A stretch of 64,000 nt of DNA from Kryptolebias marmoratus (taxonomy: Eukaryota > Chordata > Actinopteri > Cyprinodontiformes > Rivulidae), in assembly GCF_001649575.2 (NCBI RefSeq), contig NC_051446.1, forward strand, positions 19,318,959 to 19,382,958. Reading direction: 5' to 3'. The notes beneath the pieces are model-generated. The model had not been told where the DNA came from. It worked only from the letters and a program-made list of their open reading frames with translations, and did no database searches. Position numbers and translations under genes: made by a program. Position 1 is the first letter of the stretch. Every line of letters starts with the position of its first letter. This document shows positions 51,741 through 61,904 of this stretch, in pieces.

Positions 51741-52169
51741 TATTGTTTAGGCAAACTTATATCATGTTATGACTGGTTGCAAAAGAACATTTTATATTTT
51801 TGGATAAAAAGAGTATTATGACTACTTACAAATAAGGACATTTCATTTTGACTACTGAACCATGGAGGTCTTTATGTTTTGGCTCCTAAACTGGGCAATC
51901 GGGCAACTACGAGTCACGGAACCACTCTTCAGCGATTGGTTCTGCGGTTCATCAACGCTCAGATTACAGGCGTTTCCTGGAAGCTGATTTGCTCATAGTT
52001 TTAAATACGCACAAATCACAATCCCTCATGTAAATTTATTCTCCACGTCTTGCATTTTACTTCCACTACAACCTCATTTCAGGAATTGTATTCCTATAAC
52101 AAATGATAAATCCACACAAAATACAATTCCCTTGTTTAAGTTCTTTATTCCACCATTATTTTGGAAAAT

Positions 52170-52275
52170 TCACTACAGTGTTATAGCCATTTTTGTGTTT
52201 TCTAAGGTCAATTGGCTGACAGTTTCATTAAAATCCATCCAGTGGTTCCTGAAATAATTTGCTGAGAGACAGAGT
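52170..52275 (+). repeat. Dispersed repeat family A, 3' partial unit
   Basis: It has TTATAGCCATTTTTGTGTTT, AAGGTCAATTGGCTGACAG and AATCCATCCAGTGGTTCCTG. The middle of the unit is deleted. Confidence 0.65.
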
Positions 52276-52500
52276 TGAATCCTATAGTTATTGGAAAAGT
52301 TTTAAACACAGATCTAGCGTTAAGTTAGATTTCAGAGTATAAGTGGGAGATCAATATCTGTAAAATTGACTGAGTTACAGACTCCTGCAGCAGCGGCCAT
52401 CTTGAATTAAGTTGAAACTTTAAGCAGTTGAAAATGTCAGCAGTGATTACTTTCTGAAGGGTTCATTAAAACCTGTTTGGTGTTTATAAAATATTTTGTT
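52276..52500 (+). repeat. Dispersed repeat family A, unit 2 of a tandem pair
   Basis: It has CAATATCTGTAAAATTGACT, CGGCCATCTTGAATTAAGTT and TGATTACTTTCTGAAGGGTT. It follows the preceding unit head to tail. Confidence 0.7.
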
Positions 52501-54449
52501 GTACCTTTTATATTTATAAATCTGAAAATAAACCACTGAGAATGTTGAGACATAAGAATAACAAGAGACATTAAAGATTTTAAAATGTTTTCTGAATCTC
52601 TCTAAATTCTCATTTAAACTTAAAATGAATCTTGTCAGATTCCAAGCAAAGAGTTGATTCAATCTTTGTTACTTTAAAAACATTTATTTTGTAGGTTTAT
52701 TTTGCTCTTCAACACTTTCATGCTATGAATGTTTCAGAACCTCAATGGAAATGATAAAACATCTGACAACTTTTTGTTAAACCCTCCACACAGAAGTGTT
52801 TTTGATGGCTTTTACTATGAGGCTGTTTGTAAAACAAGGTGTGTTCCTGGTGCTTAACAGTTTATCAGGCATGCAGAGGAAATGTCACATTACTGATGCT
52901 CCAGAACATAAAACAACTTTCTGACTGAAACTAGGAGATCAGAGAGCCTTCTATCTGCCTTACCTTAAACGCTGTCAGCTCTGCAGTGAGACCGTGGTGC
53001 ACACATGTCTTGGCACGGAAGTTCCTGCTACACACAAAAGCTACTAACTCCTCAGCAACACTGATTTCAGCAGACCTGGTCTAACAGGCAGGCAGCCGGG
53101 GCGGAGGCCTGAGTAGAAATAGCCCTCAGTCATAAACATCCTCCTGAAGGGCCAATAATGGCAGCTCATCAGAGAGTCTGTTTATCCCACATGTCAGCGG
53201 TAGTAGTGCTGAACAACACAAAGCAAAAAGTTCTCTGGCAACAGGGGAAAAATAGAACAGGAACAAACAAAATGAATAAAAAAAAACAAGATTTGTTTGA
53301 GACTGTAAAGAGCAGCTCAACGTTTGCACAAGAGGCCCTAATAATGAAAAATAGAGGTGACAGTCAGACTAAAACCTTGGAAAATAGAACCCCTTGCCAG
53401 CCAACCAGCCTCACTCCATTCAGGCTCGAACCATTAAAATTCAGCCGGTGTTCCAACTTTGCTGTAGCAACGTCTTCAGACAAAAGGGGGGTCTGGGTGC
53501 AGACAGGAAGGAGCTTGCAGCTGCAGGATGCATCTGTTGGTGGCCCCGAGGAAGGATGCAGAGCACTTTTCATTCAAAGAGAGATGCAGCGGTTTGAGAG
53601 AGATCTGTTTCACTCCATAACACATAGAAGATCTTTCAACACCACATCCCATATCAAGTGTGGGAGGACAGCCACAATTGTGGTTGCAAAAAAAAAAAAA
53701 ACCCAAAACAAAAGAAAACAAAACACACACAAAAGACTCCAAACTCTACACAGATTGCTTGTTTGGCAACATTTCCCATTGGATTCAAGGATCCCGCTGG
53801 TCTCCAAGGAAGCCACTTGTTCAGTCTGACAATGTTTAAACCTTAAACCCTGTTAGCTGCACAAAACCAGAGCAAAACCGAAGAAAAATACATCACAAGG
53901 TACACCTTAAAATTTAAGTAGGCATGCAAAGAAATGTATGTGCAAAAAGCATTTGGTATTTTGCAAATAGAAAAAAAAAATCAAGAAAACCCTTCAGTTT
54001 GCAACCAAGTGAGAGGAAATATAAGCACACCTCAACAGGAAATGTACTCTCTGAAGCTTCCTCTCTGCAGCTGCACACACACATGCCCAATGAGGTTAAG
54101 GGTTACACACGGCCATAATTCTACAGGACATTGCAAGTGCCTGAGCTAAATATCACTTCTGCCTGAAGATTAGCTCATTGCTTCCTCTCCAGAAAAACCT
54201 TTTGTTGTCGGTGTTCTAAAAACCTCATTGTGAATTTGTATCAGCTCGCAGCTGTGATGTTTTGCTTTGGTCCACAATAAATGGCAATCATGCTTGGAAG
54301 GCGTCTGTGGCCAGAGGGAAGCTGGGCGACGCATTAGTTCAACAATGTAAATCTGATCAAAAGATGTAAAACTAATGTTGCACTGCAGGAGCACATTTCG
54401 TGCACCAACAAACAATTAAGAGCTTTTTGGAATGTTTTCTGTTACTCAC

Positions 54450-54900
54450 TCGCCGCCAAAGGTGAAAGCATAATTATGCTTTTGTTTGTGTTTGTGTGTA
54501 CGATTGTCTTTAGTGTTAGCAAAATATCTCATGAACCAGTGGATGGATTGTAATGTAACTTTCAGAAATCATTGGATTTACAGCTGTAACTGATTGGCTC
54601 TTGAATCAACCCCATTGAAGATGGCCACCACAGCTAAATGGCCAACTATAACTTGGTCAGTTTTACAGATATTGAGCTGAAACTTGGTGTGGTAGTAGCT
54701 GAGAGTCATTCACCTCACCTACTCTGATCATGACATCTCACAATACCATATGACGTAGCACATAACGGTAATTTCAAGCTTGGACCAAAATGGCTATAAC
54801 TTCGTCATTTCTCAACATAAGATGATCTCAGTCTAAAACTCTGGAATGAAAGGCAACAGGCGATATGCATTCCTTCAAGGGCTGGTTGGCCTTTAATTTT
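54450..54900 (-). repeat. Dispersed repeat family A, longest copy
   Basis: It is in reverse orientation. It shows CGCCGCCAAAGGTGAAAGC at one end, all internal blocks, and GGCGATATGCATTCCTTCAA at the other. It defines a full unit of about 450 bases. Confidence 0.8.
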
Positions 54901-56400
54901 ATAATAAGTGACAAATGAGACAAAAAAAAAATTTCCTTCCACATTCCTGGTTTCATCACAAAATGACACCAAAATGCTAAAAAGGGTGAGCGATTCTATA
55001 TTTAAAAGCCTCCCTATAATTTATTCCATGTCGGGATGGTAATTTTATCCCTCTATGATTTCAAGGCTGCAGCACTGCGGCTTTCGTTTTTTTTCTAAAC
55101 CCTGGTGTCCGACCACAACACCCTGAGCGTCGCCAGGCCAACTGACAGAGTTTTGATGTCACGCCCTTCAAAAAAAAAAAAAACAATCTCCTCTCTGCAT
55201 TTTGCACAGAGAGATTTTACACGGATTTGTCACCACAGTTTCTTTCACTTGCCTTTCAGACTGAAGTGGTAAAACTTGTGCAACCTCAAACTTCTAACTG
55301 AACAGCAGCAGTTTTTAAGTTGATGTAGGGTGCCATTATCTTGCACAGGAAATAAATCAGGACAGCACATATTTATGTGAACATCCAATGTGAAATGATT
55401 AAGTCTGTTCTGGGGATAAAAAAATACTAATAATTTGTGGCATTTGATGACACGCTTAGCAAGCAAAAACAAGAGTCCAGCATCAAAACACAGAGAAGTA
55501 TTAGAACGATACCTGGCATTCAGCTGTTCAGTCCACCATCCAATAGGTGTACAAGTATCGGAGGCAATGCAAAACAGAAAATAGTGGGTTGACAAAAAAA
55601 AAAAACTGACAGCTCTTCTGCAAACAACCGGTCTCAGTCACACATCCTCGCTGGCATCTCTCTGATCTGTGAGGCAATCTGTCTCTGCCTGCTGATCAAA
55701 CTTACAGCAGGCGGCAGTCTCGCATCATTAGCACGTCCTTATAAAGCAAGTCAATGGGCGCGTCCTTCAGTGAGGACGGATCCCACTCAGCAGGCGAGAA
55801 CAGAGAGGGGAGCCACAACTCTCTGACCTGTTAAGGTATGCTGTCTGTTACCTTTTTCTTAATGCATGCCCTGTGCATGAGTTGCAAAGCCGCTCGTGCA
55901 TGGCAGGAGTATAAGAGGATGTGGAGGCGGGTCCAGAGAGGCTTACTCATCATCTTGTTCACTATCCAATCACCAGAGCCCCCCTCCTGGCAGTGCAATT
56001 TTTTTTTCCACACATGGCAACTCTTTTAACAGCTGCATCAAACACATGAAACCCTCACTTATCAGTCGCATTACTCTGACTTGGAGCGGTTAACCATCAC
56101 TGACATGGTGTAATGTGAACTTGTCAGTTCGTTGACAATCCCTAACAACTGCACACAAATGACATCACATAAGCCTAATTCACTACAATGCTCTAATTAC
56201 TCCATTCATTAGCAGTTAACACGTGCCATGTTTTAGGCAAACAGGCTTACAGCTGGTCAAATACTTAGATTTAAACCCAAGCTTCGGCTGAAAATTGTTG
56301 TGTGATGTACTGCTTAACACCAGACCAGCCAATGTCGCAAAATATCTGCAGAGACTTACTGAAGACCTAGCTTTCCTTCTCTCTCTAACGAACAGATCTG

Positions 56401-56480
56401 TTAGCGCTCAGAGTATGTGTTGTGAATGGCTCTTAGCTACTACTACACCAAAAGTTAGCCTAATATCTGCCAAATTTACC
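56401..56480 (+). repeat. Dispersed repeat family A, 5' fragment
   Basis: TTAGCGCTCAGAGTATGTGT, TTAGCTACTACTACACC and CTAATATCTGCCAAATTTAC match the family, and the rest of the unit is missing. Confidence 0.65.
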
Positions 56481-57284
56481 AAAACATACAGACTAAAACA
56501 TTATCTCTTCAACTTTGATGCTGTTGATAGTAAACTATTACAGACTTGGCTAAAATACTTAAGCATTAAAGTATTTTTACAGCGAAAGTCAAACAAGTAA
56601 ACATTGTGATTATCTTCTGAGAGCCTGCTTGAGGATATTCTCCGAAGAAGGAAATCATTGATCTTTAAAAAGGAAAAAGTCTACATTTTAGGCTCATTTG
56701 CAAAAAGTGGCAAGCAATTTTCAAGATATGCTTGTCAAAAAAAAAAAAAAAAATCTACTGCTGCCACACCTGTTCCTTCCTTCCTGAAGTGAAGCAGGCC
56801 AAAACTGAAGTTCTTTGCAACACCATAATTGTGAAACTAAACCCTCCCGTGGCCCGCCAACCTCAGAACATGAATGAATCAGTCTGGGGAGCAAAAAGTA
56901 AGAAATGAAGATTTGGGCTGCTGGAAAGAATTTAGAAGTGCAAAATGTAACCTACCAAGACAAAGGTGTGAAATGTTGCTCAAACTATAGTAGTAGCTCC
57001 ATGAAATGGCACAGAACCCAACCCTGACAGCTTCACTTCCTTCCATATTTTTTTTAAAAAGGGATGCTTTTTGACAGATTAAGTAAAACATCCTTTCAGC
57101 CTAAAGTTCCAGATGTTACTTGTCGTGTTCAAAACCCCTCTCAGGCCTGGTCTCTGTCTTACCCCCAAAAAAATAATATTTTAAAGTACCTTGTAGCAGT
57201 AGAAGGTAAGGAGGAGACAACAAAGGGGACAAAAGTACACATTAGAAGCACTCGTGTGAGTAAGGATTACTGCGGTTGCAGGAT

Positions 57285-57605
57285 CGCCTCTCAGCCTGAG
57301 GCCTTTCTGGGTAGAGTTTACATGTTCCCCCACGTACATGCATGGGTTTACTTTGGGTACTCAGGTTTTCTCCCACAGACCAAAAACATGCATGTTAAGT
57401 TTATTGGTAACTCTATATTGTCCCTAGGTGTGAGTGAGTGCATGAATGGTTGTTTGTCTTGTTTGTCTCTACGTGGCCCTGTGATGGACTTACGACCTGT
57501 CCAAAGTGTCCCCCGCCTCTAACACAGGGGACTGCTGGAGACAGGCACCAGCTCCCCACAACCCAGAAAGGAGAAGCAGTTAAAGAAAATTGATGGACAG
57601 ATAGA
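57285..57605 (+). repeat. 3' end of a non-LTR retrotransposon (Rex/RTE- or L2-like)
   Basis: The blocks CAGGTTTTCTCCCACAGACC, TGGCCCTGTGATGGACTTAC and CCCCGCCTC...GGAGACAGGCACCAG are a very common fish repeat. It ends in ATTGATGGACAGATAGATG, a decayed GATG-type tail such as described for Rex3. I am unsure of the family. Only the 3' part is present and it has no coding potential. Confidence 0.6.
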
Positions 57606-57980
57606 TGTTTCCATAGTATTTTTTTTTTCACAAAACAAAACATTAAAACCAAATCAGAATTTTTGTTATTTCAACAATTGTTATCTTGAAAACACAACAT
57701 TGGACCTATGCTCCTAAACAAAAAAAAAAAAAAAAAAGAATTCAACCATAGATTCTCTTAGAGCTCTAAAAAATATCCCACTAAGGTCTGTCAATCAAAT
57801 ATGACACCTTGTGGTAAAAAGTGTCCACTGCATTCAGGCACAAGACTCACATGAATCAGAATAAATTATGACAACTCAGGCCTTTGTCAATTCAGCAAAA
57901 GTTACAGTTCTGACAGAACCCATGAGGCTAACTGAGCCTGTTTGAAGTTTGCCACTTCCCAACCAATTATAACCAAACAC

Positions 57981-58694
57981 CTAAAGAGATATAGTCTGGT
58001 CATTTTTCTGCCAAGTAGTTATCAATAGTCAGTACTGTGATGTCAGAGAATGGTGCATGGAGAAAAGGGCAAACGTTTTTGTCCAGGCTAGGCTAATGGC
58101 TAGCTTTTTATTGTTTTTCAGGATTATAAAACAACTTCTTTCTCAGAAACGACACAGCTGTGTGAAAGAATGCTACATTAGCTAATATTAAACGTCTCCA
58201 CTTTTGTCCGACGCCGGTACTTTAGTTGGTCACTTGTTTTCCCCAACCAAACAACGTCCGCGTTATTACACGAATGCATGTGTGCCGAGAGTAAACCATG
58301 TATGTATATCATGTTGTTGCTGCTGATTCTGCTGGATGTATCTGTCTGCCTGATCAGCACATCTAGAGTCAAAGGTTTACTCAACTCCCGGTGAACTAAC
58401 ACATTCAGCAGCCTCGGCACACTGACATTTACATAGCAACACAGAAGTTGTTCGGCTGAGAGGACATCAACAAAATAAACAAACAGTGTCATGCAAAATT
58501 ACTGAGGTAATATATTAGCTAATGTAGGTTTTACACCAGTATGACATTTAATATATATTGTTTAGCTCGACATTACCCTAGCCTGGACAAAGTCTTGCGC
58601 CCTTTTCTCCAAACACCACAATCTATGACTGATGTAACTATTCATAACTATTTGACAGAACATCGCTTCAAAAATGAACAGACTATCCCTTTAA
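57981..58694. mobile_element. TTAA-type foldback DNA element with inverted arms of about 120 bp
   Basis: The left arm (CTAAAGAGATATAGTCTGGT, TAGTTATCAATAGTCAGTAC, GGAGAAAAGGGC, TTGTCCAGGCTAGG) recurs inverted in the right arm at about 58570-58694, which ends CTATCCCTTTAA. No transposase is present. The arms have many mismatches, so the insertion is old. Confidence 0.65.
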
Positions 58695-59510
58695 TAGTAA
58701 ACCTGTTATCACAACAGAAAATCTTCCACTTTTAAAGCTCCACCTGGGGGAAGGGAGGATGAGTAAACCTTTACTTTCAGGCCCGTTTATCAAGGCAAAC
58801 CAACCGTTTAGCTCAGTGGTTTATCAGCCAGCCGCTCATTCACCGAGCGGTTTCGTGCACTCACTCTTGATTAATTGTGATTTTCACGGTTTGATCTGAC
58901 AGTTTCTGCCCTCCCCCCTGGACGTTAAGGTAAAGTGATATTTCCAGAGAGGCGATTGGGCCCAGCTGGAGAGGCCGAACGAAACAACCTGGGGCCTCAA
59001 ATACAATGCATCAAAGGACGTCATGTGATTTGTCTTAGAGACTTCTCAGACTTACACTGTCGCATTTCATCAATACGTATAGACAAATATGACTATGATT
59101 AAAAAAAAAAAAAAAACTTTAGGACAGATTTCAACTAGATTACTAAAACATGACTAAAACATACTGTAATGCAGAGAATAAAATTTTTGAAGAGGAAAAC
59201 AAAACTTTTTTTTTCTACCAATCAGTGGATGAAATCATATGTTTGTTATTAAAGTATTTTTGACTTTTTGAAACAAAACAGTAAAATATGTCAATGTAGT
59301 CAAACTTTAATACGATTTAAAAGTACATTACCATGGCTTGTGTATTTATTTTAGACTTTTTTTCTGTTTTGGAGAGTAACTTGTACACTTTTTATGACTC
59401 CAAAACTGATTATCAAACACTTTATTACTTAAATGGACTGTCATTGTAAGGCAGACAAGTAGTTGTGGGACTATTTTTGCAGGTGAATGTGTTCATTTGT
59501 TGGTTTAGAT

Positions 59511-59732
59511 CAGTGGTGTCCAATCGTGGACCTCAAGGGCCACTACCCTGGGATGTTTTCGTTGTTTCCCTGCTCCAACACACCTGATTCAATGGTTGAT
59601 TTACTCCTACAGCAGGTCTATAAGTTCTGCAGAAGCCTGTTAATCACACATAAATTCAAATCAGATTGAAGCAGAGAAACAACAAAAACATGCAGGGCAG
59701 AGTCCCTCCAGGACCTGGATTGGACACCCTTG
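59511..59732. mobile_element. hAT-type MITE with 8-bp target-site duplication
   Basis: The 222-bp element starts CAGTGGTGTCCAATC and ends with the near reverse complement GATTGGACACCCTTG (13 of 15 pairs). It is largely palindromic internally (CCTGCTCCAACACACCTGAT block). It is flanked on both sides by the 8-bp direct repeat GTTTAGAT (59503-59510 and 59733-59740). An 8-bp duplication with CAGTGG-type ends is diagnostic of hAT elements. Confidence 0.9.
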
Positions 59733-60131
59733 GTTTAGATTGAAAGGAAATAAAAAAAACAATTAGTCGTTTATTTGTTATGCATTTGGACAAAAAAATT
59801 AAAAAATCAAAGTGAACTTTGCATCATTCTGTGCCTGTAACATCATCACATGCAGTCCTCTGTACAGATTAGGCATGAACTGCAGAGTGAAGTGGGGGGG
59901 CGGGGGGTGCCAAGCACATGTATGCTCCATCAAGCACACGCTCAAGCAGTACGAAGCATCATCAAAACACGCTTTGCTGCTTTAGTTTTTGCGTAAAAAC
60001 AAACAAAAGGCACGCACAGTAAAGGTTTATGACTCGGGGGACGTCTCGGCACCCAACACAAGGACTGAAAATACACTTTTTTTGGCTGCCATTGCAGCAA
60101 AGAGTCCGTAAACTTTTAAAAGGCGACTCAC

Positions 60132-60400
60132 CATTTCAGCACACGGTCGGCGGAAAAAAGGTCTTGAGAAAAACGGGTTGAAAAAGCTCGGTTTGACTTT
60201 CCTGAAGGATGGCTTTCAGGCGGACAGTTCCCCGTTTGCATTAGCAAAAGGGGAAGAAAATAAGCCCAAACACTGATAATTTCTTTCTTTCTTTTTTAAT
60301 CTGTGTTCCTTCGGGAATTTAAGGAAAAGGATTCTGCTGCTGTGCGGATACAGGCGGACGGCGCATGCGCAGACCGCGGGCATCCACAGAGGCTCTCGGC
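60132..60400 (-). other. pald1: Probable pald1 non-coding exon 1 (5' UTR)
   Basis: A strong donor, AAATG followed by GTGAGT, occurs on the minus strand at 60131. It is preceded by a GC-rich stretch with a core NRF1-type palindrome at 60361-60370, as in CpG promoters. No open frame of interest lies here, and the paladin ATG is in the next exon. The upstream end is approximate, and direct splicing to exon 2 is inferred. Confidence 0.55.
60360..60371. promoter_or_regulatory. pald1: NRF1-like palindrome in the pald1 promoter
   Basis: GCGCATGCGC matches the core of the NRF1 consensus, a typical element of TATA-less CpG promoters near their start site. One outer consensus base is not met on either strand. 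Confidence 0.4.
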
Positions 60401-61574
60401 AGGTCAAAATAAGAAAAAACGAAAAACGAAAAATAATAAATTTAGGTGAAATGAAACAGAGATTAGAGTGTTTGTTTCCGGTTTAATTTTACCCCTGCTG
60501 CTGTGGAGGCCAAAATAATGTTTCCACTGATTTTATCTCGTTTTATGCTTAAACCACTCCTATCTGTTTTCATCTTTTCTCTTTATAAATGTTTCTGTCA
60601 AGCTAATCTACTAAATCATCGTGAACTAAATGCGCATATTTGCAACTTCCGGTTCAGTTATATAAGATATTCTTGAACTAAATAAATAGCCTAAAGTTCA
60701 TCAGTAGTGTTAAACGATACATCTGATAAAGTGATGTGGCTAACGCAGTCCTGATATTTATTATCATGCTTTTTTTTTTTTCATGTCTTGACTTTTTGGG
60801 AGGAAATTTAGTAAATTGTTTCTTTTTTTCTACCAACCACAGCAGATTCAGACTACCATATTAAAGAGGCAAGCAAATTAGGTCATTTGAGGGTTATAAA
60901 ATGACTCTCAACCAGCAACAGTGTTGCAGCTTGTAAGATCCATTAGTAAAAGAGTTACACGTCGCCCGCGAAGGCGGACGAAAATGTTTTTCCCTTCGTC
61001 TATGTGTTTTCCTGTATCTGCCAGCATGAACCAATAGTTTGGTTTTAATGAAACGTTCAAGTAATAATTATTGGATGTATATCTACAACTGATTAACTTT
61101 TGGAGTCAATGACTGTAATTCAGTCAAAATTGCTGTCATTAGGCTAATATTTGATGTGGTAGTAGCAACACAAACTCTGAACTATGGCATGGAAGGTGGC
61201 GGGCGATATGCATTCCTTTGAGGAATGTTAGGCCTTTTTTGTGCACCAAATGTCATCGTAGTTTGTTTTATACTGGCTGCAGAGTAACGTGGTTTTGCCT
61301 TTCTATCATTGTTCATTTTATCTGCCATTTAATAGACTGCATTACAGGGAAAGTCTAACAATTAGTTTAAAACAAATAGCAGAAACGATTCCTCCAGGGA
61401 TGTGGAGTGGGGCTTCTGGAGCAGGACGCGGCGCAAACCTGCAAACCCAGGCGCGTCATTACCAACTGAATGGGCTGATGAGCTGTCAGGTAACAAGCCG
61501 CGCGGACGCACGTCAGTTCTCTATAATGTTCTCAGCAACGTGTCAAACATGGCAGTGGGGTGGGTGAGGGTGCG
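60401..61574. promoter_or_regulatory. Divergent intergenic region between pald1 and nodal
   Basis: About 1.2 kb separates pald1 exon 1 (minus) from the nodal TATA box (plus). The right part (about 61390-61574) is CpG-rich. The middle is occupied by an inverted copy of dispersed repeat A. No coding exon is visible. Confidence 0.5.
60957..61240 (-). repeat. Dispersed repeat family A, copy in the pald1-nodal intergenic region
   Basis: It is in reverse orientation, with CGCCCGCGAAGGCGGACG at one end, ATCTACAACTGATTAACTTT, TGATGTGGTAGTAGC, and GGCGATATGCATTCCTTTGA at the other end. Confidence 0.75.
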
Positions 61575-61582
61575 TATATATA
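61575..61582 (+). promoter_or_regulatory. nodal: TATA box of the nodal-related gene
   Basis: TATATATA lies 55-62 bases before the start codon in GC-rich surroundings. It predicts a transcription start near 61605-61612 and a very short 5' UTR of about 25-30 bases. Confidence 0.55.
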
Positions 61583-61620
61583 CGGGACGGGGGCCAGCCC
61601 TTCGTCTCCCCGGTGGAGGA

Positions 61621-61632
61621 ATGTGGTCGTGA
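61621..61632 (+). other. Three-codon upstream ORF before the nodal start
   Basis: ATG TGG TCG TGA forms a minimal upstream frame that ends four bases before the main ATG, in a different frame from it. G at -3 and T at +4 give a moderate context. With the predicted start site it would lie only 10-15 bases from the cap, so it may often be bypassed. Confidence 0.5.
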
Positions 61633-61636
61633 AGGC

Positions 61637-61904
61637 ATGACGCGCTCACTCGGAGCTCCCCTGGGATCCGCGCTGCACGCCGCGCTGATCCTGGTGCTGC
61701 TGGCCCACCACGGAGACGGAGGCTGGCTGAGGTCCCCGCGACGCCTGCCCGCCGCGGAGCGAGCCGGCGGCCACCGCCAGCACCTGCCGTTCTACATGAT
61801 GCACCTTTACAGGAACTTCAAGTCCAACTTCTCCAGGCGCCTGGACGACCTGGGGCGAGACGCGTCAAAGCGCGCGGATACGGTGAAGAGCTTGATGGCG
61901 AAAA
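61637..61904 (+). CDS. nodal: nodal-related exon 1 (residues 1-89)
   Basis: The ATG at 61637 gives a signal peptide and is the only ATG in this frame. An upstream ATG at 61621 is in another frame and stops after three codons. The exon ends one base into codon 90 at AAAA before GTAAGA. Confidence 0.93.

Larger units (their letters stand above)
48178..60131 (-). other. pald1: pald1 intron 1 (12 kb, repeat-rich)
   Basis: This intron separates the non-coding exon from the start-codon exon. It carries most of the repeats in the window: a microsatellite, several copies of dispersed repeat A, a Rex-like non-LTR tail, a TTAA-type foldback element and a hAT MITE. It also holds a CpG-rich patch (about 50880-51190) and a 223-codon open frame on the opposite strand (53158-53829). 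No recognised exon lies within it. Confidence 0.6.

Noticed and set aside
57064..57522. A 152-codon open frame on the plus strand
   Set aside because: Its second half lies inside the 3' end of a common non-coding retrotransposon tail, so the frame is accidental.
60216..60407. A 63-codon minus-strand frame over the putative pald1 exon 1
   Set aside because: It ends before the donor and does not join paladin in frame. It is probably untranslated leader.
61402..61632. Two plus-strand open frames just upstream of nodal
   Set aside because: They run through the TATA box and CpG promoter and end before the true start, so they are promoter sequence.
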